From contig OX419762.1 of NCBI GenBank assembly GCA_948567375.1, positions 45,365,034 to 45,429,033 of the forward strand: 64,000 bases of DNA, read 5' to 3'. The stretch comes from Lunularia cruciata. Taxonomy: Eukaryota; Streptophyta; Marchantiopsida; Lunulariales; Lunulariaceae. Positions 23,385 to 35,310 of the stretch are shown piece after piece. The stretch's first letter is position 1. The number at the start of each line of letters is the position of its first letter. The notes under the pieces were generated by a model that worked only from the letters and a program-made list of their open reading frames with translations, had not been told where the DNA came from and made no database searches. The translations under genes and the position numbers were made by a program.

Positions 23385-23651
23385 CTAAGCCTTCAAGAAG
23401 ATTCCAAGGAAGGTTCCTTTTAGATGCCATCTTACTTGGGCATAAAATCTAAGCTAGGTGTTTACCTGACATACAAGTTACTCAACCTTTGGAAATTTCC
23501 TAGAAGCTTCTCACCAAGAAATTCCTAGATACTTCCAGAACATTCTTAGAGTTTTGTAACTACATGCTAGTTCTACCACTTCTTAGTTGTATTTAGCTTA
23601 TACTAGTTCCATATTACTACATTTAGCTTTTGCTAACTCCATATTATAATG
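23385..23651 (-). repeat. E3 5' LTR, right part
   Basis: Continues exactly where 14626 stopped when compared with the E3 3' LTR (…aagcttcc…tagatacttc…ctaactccatatta). Its end is decayed (ataatg where ttaca is expected). It is followed by the D frame. Confidence 0.75.
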
Positions 23652-24136
23652 GACCCGGCTCAAAGTGCAATTGTAGAGGTGATAATAAAAAACTTTAAGC
23701 TTAAGAGAACAACCTAAATCAATAATAGCCAGGCCATCTTTCAAGTACATGTACCAAGGAGAAGTGGTGAATTGGTTACATATGTTTTACTTGTAGGCTA
23801 AGAGAATGATCATGAAAATTGATGAAGGTAGTAGAGCAATCCACCAAGCTCCCTTTTCCATGCACTTCTATATAGAGCTAAACCTATTGACCAAGGAGGA
23901 AAGGAGGAAGTTCCTAAGCCACTATCACTTGGGGAGGTACCTCACTATGCAAGCCAAAGGAAGGTCAATAAATTTGGAAGTATCAAGTTGTAGATGAAGA
24001 GTCTGCACAAAACAAGAATTTTGTACCAATGGATGAAGATAGAATCACCATAGTCAAGAAGAAGAGATTGGCACATCAAGACCTTAAGGACCACTCACGA
24101 GACCAAGAAAGAACTCCCAAGAGTTAGATGTTCTCA
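23652..24136 (+). pseudogene. Unit D protein, second segment
   Basis: The frame resumes after E3 as DPAQSAIVEVIIKNFKLKRT, matching A (AIVEVVMKIFK) and T1 (GIIGAMIAIFK). IELNLLTKEERRKFLSHYHL then matches the LL-containing block of the other copies. Frameshifts and TAG stops interrupt it. Element Y follows at 24137. Confidence 0.65.
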
Positions 24137-24405
24137 TGTTGTGGTTTGCATAACTAGTGAAAAAGGAGTTTAGTAAGGTTTATCTCCACATTAGTGGAGT
24201 AGATTGTAAGATGGATCCCACAATTGAGCTATTGCCATGTGAGTAATCTATGTACATGTATACGATTGGCCATGTAGATTATGGTCTTTTTTTCTTTGAG
24301 GGCTTTTATGTACAAAATTGGTGGAGTTGATAGACATGGGTTGTGTTTTAGATTTAGGAGTCTTGAGCAAAAGGAAGATATGGGGAGTGAGAATTGTAGC
24401 AAAGC

Positions 24406-25097
24406 TGTAACACCCATTTGTGCATGTGTGTGCTATTGGGATATTTAGTTTGGTATTATAAGTACTTGAGAGATATTATTTATATAAAGATAAAGGATAG
24501 TTCTACATTAGTCATGATTAGCTAAAGTTAGTCATAGCTAGGATAGAGGGGACCTTTCTTTAGAGAAAATGGAAAAAATAAGCACCACTATTTTAGATTC
24601 TAATGTGTTGACTTTGTATTATTCATGAGTGTTTTACTTTGAGGAAAGAGTTGAGAACTCTTGGACCCACAAGTCATTTTGTTTTGGATTCTTCTATAGT
24701 CCAAGGATAGTCCATGTGAAATAATTTTTGACTTAGTGTCTGAGTCAAGATAAGACCATATGCTTAAGAGAATAGTCCCATGAATATGGATATTCCTTTA
24801 GCTTTTTTACTTTATTTGGCTTTTAACCTAGTAACTTGAGTAACTCCAATAATTAGTGACTTTGGTCCATAACTATTTCACAAGTATATAAACTAGGGGT
24901 GAGGAGGTACTCATCATCTTTTCATTTTGCAATTATCTCTTTCTCATTGAGTTTTTTAGTGAGCAATGTCTTGAGTCTTGGAGTGTTAGCCTTGGAGGAG
25001 TAGGATGGAGTTGGGGTTCTTTGCCTTCTTAGTCCATATTGTGCTACTATAATAGCCATCAAGGGTTCATCTTGAGTGAGAGACAAGCAGGCTCACA
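24406..25097 (+). repeat. G 5' LTR
   Basis: TGTAACACCC start, gctcaca end, TATA box tatataaac near 24888. It is homologous to 31935-32619 and 19830-20525. Confidence 0.88.
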
Positions 25098-26630
25098 TTT
25101 TGGTTATGTTGCTAGGACCTCTCTATAAGGCAAGATAATGTTTTGTGTACAATTCTATATCAGACAGAAGGAGGCTATAAGAGCTCACTTGGAGAGAACA
25201 TTAGGGGAGGAGAGAGCTGAATTTATGTTAGAGAACTTGGACCCATTTATATACCTTGTAGTTCATTATGATGTCTTTGAGGTGATTTTGTAAATCTTGT
25301 ACACATGAGAGGATTTGGAAAGATTGTGTGAGGTGGATTGCAGATTTTGTGGATTATGGTGATTTTGGCAAAATCTCATGTTTGAGATCTAGACTTGAAA
25401 TTTCTACACATGATAGCTTGGGTTATCTTTTAGTTTTAAAATTGTTGTGAGAACTAGTACACGCACTGAGCTAGAATTTTTGAAAGTTGATAGGGTAAAC
25501 TTCTCCCTTAATTGCTTGCTCTTTGGAAATTTGTACAGATTCTACCATTTCTTCATTTTCCAACAGATTTTTCTGAAAATTTCCAAGAAAATTCAATGCC
25601 TAGTATTATACCTTTTGGCCTAAAAATTATAGAGAGATATTTCTTGCACAAAAATTTATGAGATTTTAAAGTAAGGGGGTGGTTTCATACCAAATCTGAA
25701 ATATGTGTGCTGAATAGAAATGAGCCTAGGCCAAATGGCTTGATGAAAAGATGGGGAATTTTGCATGGAAGGACTCCTTGGGGTTGTGATCAAGTGTAAA
25801 ATTTTTTAGAGGATTGTAACATACCATTTGAGAACATTGAGTGACATTGTGAGGAGTGGCCAATTTTGCAGTTGAGATCTCATGCATGAGAAGTGTGAGA
25901 ACAACAAAAGGCTTGTTTGAGTGTTTAGACTCATCTTGGGAACATTAAGGATCATCAAGAATGGAAATTGAGGCTATGTAAGGTTCACCAAGGGTTTGAG
26001 GTGATTTTAGGGGTAGATGTGAGGAAGTAGTTTAAAATAGAATCTAAAGAGAGTGTTGAGAGGATCAAAAACATACACCACTTGGAGGAAAGAGTAAGTC
26101 TAACTATTTTTTATGTGTAGAGAAAGGATATAAGGCAAGTTCATGTCCATTAACCTTTGATAGCAAGAGATTAAGGGCAAGGAGAGGCTTACTTGACTTG
26201 GGATTACATGTTGGACCTTCTTCCCAAGATTGGAAGGGAGGAGATCTAAGACCAAGGAGTTGTGTGAGGTTTGTGGAGTAGAAGGAATTACAAAAAGACA
26301 TTAGTGTAGTGGAGTAATAGCATTTTTGGAGACTTTGGAGAGGATCTTAGAGAGAGTCTTAGGATAGCTACAAAAATACTACCTCCTTGATCAATTAGCT
26401 CTCAAGACTAATGATGGAGATAATCTTTCAACTTATGGATGAACTATCCATGAGGGTAGTAATGCACCCTAGGATTTGATGTTGCTTTTGAAATTGTGGA
26501 GCAATTTGAACCCTTTTTGTTCCCTAGGGTAGATTACTCTGAAATGGTGTTAGTCTTGTACATACTCTGTTAATTATAGAGTGAGAGAAAAGAAAAGAAA
26601 AGAAAAAAAAGATTGAGAGAAAAGAAAAAG
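25098..26630 (+). other. G leader
   Basis: A long non-coding leader of about 1.5 kb between 5' LTR and gag. tggttatgttgc a few bases after the LTR may be the PBS, but I cannot assign a tRNA. A short AAAGAAAAG-rich tract is at 26585-26635. No other feature seen. Confidence 0.5.
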
Positions 26631-27620
26631 ATAGTGGAGGAGCTAAGATCAGAGAACTTTTGGTTTTCTTTGGCAAGGATGGAGAAGATGTGGAGGCCTT
26701 TGTGAGATACTTCAAGAGAGCTTGCATAAGAAACAATGAGAGGAGGAAGAATGAGTGGGCCTCATTATTACCAGATTTCTTTGAAGATGCATCACTTACA
26801 TGGTATGAATCAAAATACCAAAAGAGAGAGAGGAGCGATGGACAAGAAGAGTCTTAGGAGAGTTTAACTTCATCACTCATTGAGAACTTTCTTCCAGATG
26901 AGAGTTATAAAAGATTGATGAGTGTTATAAAAGATTGATGAGTGAGGTTACTCTTCTCAAACAAGGAGATGGAGAGAAAGTGAGAGTGTATATAGAAAGA
27001 ATGGAGAAGTTGGAGTCTAGATTTTGCATAGTGTTGAAAAAGGGTGGGGATGATGTAGAGACTACTATGATTGGCATAGGAACCATGCTTATCAAGAATT
27101 TTGTGGGAGAGTTGAGACCACAGATTAGAAGTAATGTGAGATATTAGAAACCTTCTTCCAAGGTTGTCGTTATCAAAATTGCAATTTTTCTAGATGAGAG
27201 TTTGGAAGAGGATGAGAGTGATTTGGTGGTGAAGGGGGTTGTGCATCCTCCTCAAGGCTATAAGTATGGTGGAATTTCTGATACTTTGGTGGCAAGAGTT
27301 GCACCACAAGTAGTAGTTGCTCTAGTTCTTGCATCTCTACCAAAAGATCCACTTCAAACCATCACAAAATAACTTGTAGATCTCAAGATCAATGTGGTGC
27401 AACTATGAGAGAAGAGAGAGGTGGATCAGAATATGGAGAGAGGGCTAAGGAGTTATAGAAACTATCCATATAGAGGAGGTCAACCAACCAACAATTTCAA
27501 TGATAGAAAATTTTTTGGTTTTGGAAGAAGAGGTCACATCCAAAGGAATTGCCCAAATTTCACTTACCATGGAGGAAGGGGTTATGAGAGGACCAATATA
27601 TAGAAAGAGGGAGGTAATGA
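26631..27620 (+). pseudogene. G gag, broken
   Basis: The capsid-like segment FFGKDGEDVEAFVRYFKRAC is near 26665, followed by a 20-bp tandem duplication (26905-26944) that shifts the frame. A zinc-knuckle region lies near 27511-27555, where both leading Cys of a CX2CX4HX4C knuckle have become Phe while the His and last Cys remain (GRRGHIQRNCP). Stops are TAG or TGA. Gag forms the particle. Confidence 0.75.
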
Positions 27621-28430
27621 AACCCAAGTGGCTCCTAATCTAAACAAAAGCAAGGGGATTGCATCCATAGATGTGGTTGAGAGCAAGTATGAGAAGGGGG
27701 AGTGCTCAAACTCCAAAGGTCTTAATTTGGAGCTTTTGGCATATGACAAGAAGAGAGCTCATTTTGTAGAGGATGCACACTCTTCTCAAGGATTTACTCC
27801 TAGCAAGGATACTCCTATGCCTACTAGGAGCACTTGAAATAGTAGCTCAACACCATCAACAACAAAGACTCCAAGGACAAAGTTGGAGATGGAGGACTTC
27901 TTGATCTCAAAGCAACAATGGAACTACATTGTGGTGGAGGATGTTCGTAGTCACAAGGCTAACATCATAGTCGGTCAACTTATTGCTTTGAATCCTAACT
28001 TGAGAAAGGAGATTAAAGGTGGTTTGAGTTCTACAAGGAGTAAGAGGAAGAAAAAAGCAAAAGCTCTAGTATCAATGGGGGTGGTGGATGCCAAACGAGC
28101 ACCTTGGGAGGCTTGTGAATATGCTTCCAAGATTGATGTGAGAGTGAATAGACACAACATCAAGGATGCACTTGTTGATGGAGGATCTATACTGAATGCC
28201 ATGTCAAAGAGGTTGATGAGCAAGTTGATTTTGATACTCTCTAGACCTTCAAAATTGTGGTGAGCATAGCAAAAAAGCAACAAGTTAGACCAAAGCGGTG
28301 ATGGATAAGGTGGTAGTTTCAATTACGGAAGTTCAAAATTCAAGCTATGATTTGCTTCTTGGGAGGCCATGGTTGAGAGAAGCACACACAATTGATTGAT
28401 GACACAAAGGGTACTTGAGGGTTGGGCCCT
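27621..28430 (+). pseudogene. G protease region
   Basis: One frame with a few TAG/TGA stops runs to 28263. ALVDGGSILNAMSKRL near 28165-28215 is the aspartic protease active-site block, and YDLLLGRPWLREAHTID near 28345-28400 is the conserved downstream block. It would process the polyprotein. A frameshift separates the two. Confidence 0.78.
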
Positions 28431-29823
28431 CAAAACATATAGTTACAATTCTTGTCATTAACACCACCAACATTTTCACATTCAAATACACCATCTTCTA
28501 ATAATTGGGAATCAGATTCAAAAGAAGGAGCTTCAGGTGTGGACACAAGAATGGAGGAAGAGATTTCCACAAAGGAGGATGAATTTCAATTAGATTCAAA
28601 TGTGTATCCCTTGTGTGCTATGGATTTTGCACCTAAGCCAGAGGTTTTAAAGGATCCAAATAAATCACCATTGACGCTTGAGGAGATAAGAGGAGGCTAT
28701 CTACCCTCAAGTATGGTCAAAATGTTACCAAGGACAAGAAGGTAGGATTTGAGGAGATTTTCCACAAGTTTATCCATGTGTTTGCTTTCATTTGCAAGGA
28801 TTCAAAGGAAGTCACCTTAGAGGAGTACAATATTGAGGTGGAATCACATGCAAGACTAGTCTACCAAAAAGCAACATTGCATTAGTCCACCAATATCTTT
28901 AGTTGTGAAGGAGGAAATTGATAAGCTCAAGGAAGATGGATTTTTCTTTGAGGTGGAGAATTCAGAATGGGTGTCTCCAATTGTAATTGTGAAGGAAAAG
29001 AATGGCAAGCTTTGGGTATGTATGGATTACAAGAAGCTCAATTTTTTTACTAAGAAGGACTATTACACTTTGCCATTCATTGATGAGATCTTGGAGGACG
29101 TTGTAGGTCATGAGAGGTATTGTTTTGGAGATGGTTATGGTGGGTATAACCAAATCAAGATTGCATCATAGCATCAACAACTCACCACATTCACCATACC
29201 TTGGGGGACTTATGCTTTCAAGGTCATACTTTTTGAGCTTTGCAATGCTCTAGTCACATTCTAACAGTTCATGAACAAGGTGTTTGAACATTTCATTAAG
29301 AAATTTGTGAGAGATTTCATTGATGACTTTTGTATCTATGGGAGCAAGGAAAAGCACATTGAGCACCTAATCAAGGTCTTGCAATGCTTGGATGAAGCAA
29401 ATGCATCACTCAACCCAAAGAAGTACCTTTTTTGGTTGTGAAGAAGGTCTCCTTTGGGGGCATATCATCTCCAAGGATAGAATAGTAGTTGATCTTGAGA
29501 AGATGAAGAAAATCTCATACCTTCCATTCCCTTCAAGATTGATAAAGTTATGCTAATTCTTGGGGATGGTTGGATACTATAGGAGGTTCATCTTCTCATT
29601 TTCCAACAAGGCTTATGCATTGACCATCTACATGAAGAAGGGTGTAGAATACATGATAATTTTGGAGGACAAGGAGGCTCTCAAAGCTTTTGAGTAGCTC
29701 AAGCAATCCCTTTTTATAGCTCCAATTCTTACTAAACCTGATTGGAGTAAGCCTTTCATACTCTACACTAATGTTTCTTATGTAGCTATAGGATGCACTC
29801 TTAGTCAATTAGACCAAGATGGG
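28431..29823 (+). pseudogene. G reverse transcriptase
   Basis: The finger/palm region is in the frame 28905-29171 (EWVSPIVIVKEKNGKLWVC, then GGYNQIKIA). The catalytic block FIDDFCIYG is near 29312-29342. The segment before 28880 is a linker with no recognised domain. Stops and at least two frameshifts break it. A solo E-type LTR interrupts at the RT/RNase H boundary. Confidence 0.82.
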
Positions 29824-30234
29824 TGTAAAAGATCCAAGACCAAGGAGAGAAATAAGAGAATGAAAGATCACATTGGGACACTTGAATGAGAGAAACTCCA
29901 AATGCCTAGCATGAGCTTCAGCTTTGGTATTTATAAGGAGTATACAGGGCCTTGAGAAGCTTCTCAAGAAGCTTCCTTAAGCCACTTTCTTGGAGTGTAA
30001 GCCAAGTTAACCAGGAAGCTTCTCAAGAAGTTTCTTTCTAAAAGTTGCTTACTTGGCATGCAAGCTAAGCTAGTTGGAAGCTTCTAGAAGCTACCTACTT
30101 GGGGTGCAAGCTAAGCTAGTTGAGAAATTCCCAAGAAGCTTCCTAAATGCTTTTGGAATATTCTAGGCTAATTTTTCCTATTTTGTACTTTGTTAGTCCT
30201 AACTAACTTCATTGCTAAACTCCATATTGTTACA
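29824..30234 (-). repeat. Solo E-family LTR in G, TSD ATGGG
   Basis: Begins TGTAAAAGATCC and ends CCATATTGTTACA, with atggg on both sides (29819-29823, 30235-30239). The G coding frame reconnects across it. 411 bp. Confidence 0.92.
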
Positions 30235-30730
30235 ATGGGCATGATCATCCAATAGCTTATGCTAGTAGCCAAATGGTTTTCATAAAAAAAACTACTTTTT
30301 CATAGAGAGAGAAGGGTTGGTAGTGATCTTTGGTCTCAAGAAGTTTAGACACTGCTTGATCAGAGGGAAAGTCACCATTTTCACGAATCATAAGGCTTTG
30401 AAGTACATCTTCAACAAGCCTAGTGTGGAAGGGAGGTTAGCAAGGTGGATGATACTCTTGTTTTAATATGACTACATCATTGAGGATAGGGTAAGGAAAA
30501 AACATACAAAATCTGATTTGTTATCTAGGGCATATGATGATGATGGAGATGAGCCAATGGATGATTCTTTCTTGGATGAGGAGCTCATGATAATCTCAAT
30601 CAATCAAGAGGTTCCAATGGAGTGCAAGGAGATTGTGGACTTTGTTACAAGAGGTAACTATCCAAAAGGGATGCATGCTAAGGAGAGGAAGGCCCTTGCA
30701 ACAAGATCTAGACCTTACATAATGGTGTAA
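30235..30730 (+). pseudogene. G RNase H and linker
   Basis: HPIAYASSQM and the REKGLVVIFGLKKFRHCLIR block are RNase H; TNHKALKYIF follows. The open frame 30518-30730 continues as an acidic linker toward integrase. RNase H removes the RNA strand of the hybrid. Confidence 0.75.
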
Positions 30731-31934
30731 GATATTCATTTTTACCAAGGAGCAGATGGTCTACTTTGAAGAGCAATGGGTAAGGAAGAGTCTATCTTAC
30801 TCATAAAGGAGTTTCATGAAGGCTTAGTGTGTGAAGGACACTTTACATGAAAGGTGACTACTTTCAAGATTCTAGATGTAGGTTACCATTGGAGGGGGTT
30901 TTTCAAGGATTATCTTGATTATTACAAAACTTGTCATGTTTTTCAAGCTTTTGCTAGAAAGTCTATTTCCACTCTACCACTTAGATCAATTCCATTGCTA
31001 GGACCTTTTGAGAAGTAGGAATTTGATTTTGTAGGTCCTCTCAATAGAACCCCAAGGAACAATTAGTACCTTGTGGTAGTTATTGATTATATTACCAAGT
31101 GGGTTGAGGCTAGACCATTGAAGGACAAGAATGAAGATGAAGTTGAGAGATTTCTTTATGAATGCATTATCACTAGATTTGGGTATCCTTTCGAGTTGGT
31201 TTTTGATAGAGGAAGATAGTTTACACAAAGCATTACTACAACCATGCTACAATCTTTCTCTATCACATAGAGTAACTACATCCTATAAGCCAAATTATAA
31301 TGGCTTGGTAGAGAGAACCAATCAGACCTTGTGCATGATGTTGTCCAAAGATGCAAAAATGGAGGGGGCTAACCATCATTGTGACAAGAGGATTCATGCA
31401 ATTTTATGGGAGTATAGGATAACCATGAAAACTTCCATTGGATATTCTCCTTTTCAATTGGTATTTGGTATTGAGTCTACCTTACCTATTCACTTTGATC
31501 TTCCTACCTTTCAAAGCATTCATAGGAGATTGAAGAAAGCACAAGGAGGTGATGCAAAGAATTCAAGGAAGAATCAACTCATGGAATTGGAAGAGGCAAG
31601 AGCAATTGCTATGGTTTGAGTGGAGCAAGCCCAAAGGAAAAAAAAAGGAGAGTTATGACAAGAGGCAAGGCAAGAAGAAGGTGTAGCCTTTCAAAGAAGG
31701 TGATTGGGTAATGTTGTTTGATTATATTCAAATCAAGAGAGTACAAAAGAAGTTTTTGCCTAAATACTTTGGACCTTTATAGTGGAGAAGGTGTGGGGCA
31801 ATTACACCTATGATCTCAAGGAGTTGGGAGGAAGACACTTTGATACAATTAACCATGATAAGTTGAAGATGTATCATAGAAGGTAGAGAGACCATCTCTT
31901 TGAGGACAAAGTGAAATCTTAGTCCAAGGGTAAA
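30731..31934 (+). pseudogene. G integrase
   Basis: The zinc-binding region is near 30800-30950, with its last Cys replaced by Phe (CHVFQAF). The first catalytic Asp is in EFDFVGPL (31018), the second in VFDRGR (31200) and the Glu in GLVERTNQTL (31300). A TAG sits directly after VFDRGR, where Gln is usual. The C-terminal SH3-like part runs to about 31900. The purine run before 31935 is the polypurine tract. Confidence 0.8.
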
Positions 31935-32619
31935 TGTAACACCCATTTGTGCATGTATGTGTGATTGTGATATTTAGATTATAAATACTTGAGAGATATT
32001 ATTATGTTAAACATAAAGGATGGTTTTAAGTCAGTCATGATTAGCTAAAGTTAGTCATAGCTAAGATAGAGGAGACCTTTCTTTAGAAGAAGTGGAAAAG
32101 ATGAGCACCACTATTTTGGATTCTAGTGTGTTGACTTGGTATTATTCTTGGGTGTTTTGCTTTGAGGAAAGAGTTGAGAACTCTTGGACCCACAAGCCAT
32201 TTTGTTTTGGATTCTTCTATAGTCCAAGGATAGCCCATGTGAAGGAATTCTTGACTTAGTGGTTGGGTCAAGATAAAACCACATGCTTAGGCAAATATTC
32301 CCATGAGTATGGATATTCCTTTAGCTTTTTGACTTTATTTGACTTTTAGCCTAGTAACTTGACTTATGCTAGTAATTGGTAACTTTGGTGTATAACTATT
32401 TCACAAGTATATAAACTAGGGGTGAGGAGGTGCTCATCATCCTTTCATTTTGTAACTAGTTCTCTCTCATTGAGTTCTCTAGTGAGCAATCTCTTGAATC
32501 TTGGAGTGTTAGCCTTAGAGGAATTGATGGAATTGGGGTTCTTTGCCTTCTTAGTCCATGGTGCACTACTATAATAGCCATTAGAGGTTCATCCTAAGTG
32601 AGAGACAGGCCGGCTCATA
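31935..32619 (+). repeat. G 3' LTR
   Basis: TGTAACACCC start and gctcata end (CA to TA). TATA box tatataaac near 32407. It aligns with 24406-25097. Confidence 0.88.
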
Positions 32620-34411
32620 GAGCATGGGTGCTAGAGCATTGGAGGAAGCACTTGAGTAGGAGATGTCTCATGATCCCTATCTGCCACACCCAAATCCTAT
32701 TATCATCAGACTTTACATTCTACATCATGATGAACTTTGGGGTTGGATGTTAGCACAATTTAGGGTTGCATTCATGGAGTTGGTGATGGAAGCCCGGATC
32801 CAATTGTTCTTCCTATGATTACTTATGAGTAGGTCTAGGAATTGAAAATCTATGTACTCTTATAGATGAAGGAAGGACTTAATCTCATTCAATGGCTTCA
32901 AGTTGGAGTTGTGAGATCCATTTGGCAAAAATAAAAACAAATAAATGACAAAAATGCAAGTGATTGGATTCCAAGAGAAAAAATATGGATTTTTCCAACC
33001 ATCAAAGGATTAAGGGGAAGACATTTGGAGAGAAGAGAAAATGGTTGGAGAGAGGAGCTTATAGGCTACAATTTGAAGACAAAAACCAGGTCATCTAAGT
33101 AGATCCTTAGTGGGATATGATAGATTGAATCAAGGAGGATGGAATTCATACCCAAGTGTACAAACTGGACAATTTGGATAGTTTTTGTGATACAATTTCA
33201 TGATATATCCATGGGATTAGAGAGAAGAAAAGTGTTTATTTTTCAACATAAAATATTTTATTTTAGGATCAATTTCAAATCAGATCAGGTCAATTAGATT
33301 TGGAGCTCTAGAAAGTAAGGTGTTGGAGATGAGATGATGATCAAGTTTGGAGTTTTGATCACTCCTCAAGTTATGGTTCAAATTAGTTTATGAAAATTTC
33401 CACCCATTTTTGGTGGTTAGATCTTGCATCTCTATACAAATCTTTCATGTCAATTCCTCAAAAAGAGAATTCATAGTCTTGAATCAAGCATACTTGGATC
33501 TCTAGAGCTCACAAGTTAGCTCAGCTTAAGAATTGATTCATATCTAAAGATTGGGATGGATTAGACCATCAAACTTGTTGGGGTTTAGACAAGGGCACAA
33601 AAAAATATTGTAAAAGATTTGGTTGGCTTTAGGTCCATGGAGAGTGAGAGTTGCAATAACAAGTTCTACTGAAAATATTATTGTAAGCTTGGTAGAGCCT
33701 TTCTATCTTCAATCATGATTGAATGTCAATTCTCCTATTTTTGTGACTATGATTGAAGATTTTAGGTTACTGGAGTGTTTATGAAAATTATGTCACCTTT
33801 GATCCAAAAATCTAGGGAAAATCTCCAAGAACAAGGAGCAAACCCGCAATTAGGGATTTTGAAATTAGGGTGGAAACTACAAAAATAAATTGGCCAAGTT
33901 TGAGATCTTGTCAAAGGAGCTAAAGTAGTCAGATTGTGGCTTGCTTTATACCATTGGAAAGCTTATCCCATAGGCTTTTTATTGAGTTGTAGATCATTTG
34001 AACCAAAGCAACATAGAAAAATAAATTCTTATCTGAGTTGCACAAAGTTTTCCCCATTGAAAAGGTATGGAATTTCCCCACTTGGGGGTACAAATTGGAT
34101 TGAAAATTGGAGTACAAATTAATAGAAATTTAGAGTACAGATTCAAATTAACATGAGGATAGGGCAAGAGGCTCTCAAGCTGATTTTTTTCCAAAAGGAT
34201 GGAGAGTTGTTGGTGAATTCTTGTGGTTTCTCTCCGTGCTTGTATGGTTGTTTGTACGCATAGTTGGCCTAGATTGGTGTGTGGGCATTGTGATTAGGTT
34301 CTTTCATTTTATGAGTACTATTTATTTCTCCTTGGTAATATTGAAAGTGATGACCAGAAGACCAAGAGTGCATGTTATGATGATAGGTTAAGTTGCACAT
34401 TACTCCTCTAT
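32620..34411 (+). other. Body of element Y
   Basis: Non-coding. It aligns inverted with X 22845-21090, including the tggtggttagat block (33410) and the aattagggattttgaaatt block (33850). No protein frame recognised. Confidence 0.65.
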
Positions 34412-35151
34412 TGTAATACCAAGAGCTAGCCATATGATCTAGATGTGAAATTTGGTTTGGTAACATCTAGAATGATGTTATACATGATGGAAAAAATAGA
34501 TCAGATAGAAGTATCACCAAAAGAGTACTTCTACTAATAGGATAGAAACCAAAATAGACTTGAGAACCTTAGAACCAATAGCTAGACATATGATTTCAAG
34601 GTGAGAATTGGTTTGGTAACATCTGGAAGGATGTTACACATGATGGACTGAACAATTCAGAAAGAGGTATCACCAAAAGGAGACTTCTACTAATAGAGTA
34701 GGAATCAAAAAATGTGTAAAATCTTTGAAGGTAATTTTGGAGGCCTAAATAGATGAATTAGGCCTCAAAAATGTGCAGATTCCCCCCTCCCAACAAAGAG
34801 AAGGTTGGACTTCCCTCCCCCTGCTTTTTCTTGTCAAGAGCTTTCCAACGGCACCTTACTCACGTGATTTTGAGATTCCTACAGGAAGATTCCCTAAAAG
34901 ATTCCCTCTGGTCAAAGCTTGTTTGACCAACCAGATAGGACCTAGACCAGACATGTCACCCATCCAAGTAAGTAATCCAAGGGTGGAGCTTGCTGACACA
35001 TCACCTATCTGTGTGCCTAATCCTATGGTGGACCGTCCTTGGAAGAGATCCTCTTTGTCTATATAATAAAGAGAAGGTGCTCCTTTGGGGCATCGAATGT
35101 TTGAGTGTGTAATCTGTGTTTTCTCTCTTCTCTTGTCCTCGGAGTATTACA
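34412..35151 (+). repeat. Solo LTR of the E0 chromovirus family
   Basis: TGTAATACC start, GGAGTATTACA end, 740 bp. Flanks tctat (34407-34411) and tctac (35152-35156). It matches the two E0 LTRs in the opposite orientation. TATATAA at 35060 overlaps AATAAA at 35065. X preserves the uninterrupted sequence around 21090. Confidence 0.92.
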
Positions 35152-35310
35152 TCTACCCGGTAGAAGGAATATTAGAAACAAGAATGGAGTGCTCCAATGG
35201 TTGGGTAACATGCATGCTTAGACTAGTAGTAACAAATTACATACAACCTCTGACCTAAAAGCTCCATAGCTAGGCACCTTGTGTGTTCCTAGAGAGAGAA
35301 AGGCAAAGTA

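Larger units (their letters stand above)
6232..23651 (-). mobile_element. Chromovirus E3 (Ty3/Gypsy), full but split
   Basis: The 3' LTR is at 6232-6614. The interior runs from the chromodomain (6615-6930) through integrase, RNase H, RT, protease and gag to a PBS at 14487-14498. The 5' LTR starts at 14500, is cut by unit B after 14626 and resumes at 23385-23651. Flanks are aacca (6227-6231) and gaccc (23652-23656), a decayed duplication. They sit inside a reading frame of unit D that reconnects when E3 is removed, which confirms the boundaries. E3 belongs to the same family as E1 and E2. Confidence 0.8.
24406..32619 (+). mobile_element. Ty3/Gypsy element G, Tat-like, both LTRs
   Basis: The LTRs at 24406-25097 and 31935-32619 both begin TGTAACACCC. 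Between them lie gag, protease, RT, RNase H and integrase in Gypsy order with no chromodomain. The protease DGGS motif and the YDLLLGRPWLRE block suggest the Tat side of the non-chromovirus Gypsies (tentative). Flanks aaagc and agagc agree with the empty site preserved in X. All genes carry stops. Confidence 0.85.
24137..35310 (+). mobile_element. Element Y, X-family insertion split by G and a solo LTR
   Basis: It begins TGTTGTGGTTTGC as X does and ends near GGCAAAGTA. Without G (24406-32619) and the solo LTR (34412-35151) it is about 2.2 kb and aligns with X throughout. No clear duplication is visible (tctca on the left, caata on the right), so the right edge may be off by a few bases. It interrupts unit D. 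Confidence 0.6.

Noticed and set aside
23385-23651. An independent truncated E-type LTR
   Set aside because: It continues exactly from 14626 when compared with 6232-6614, so it is the second half of the E3 5' LTR.
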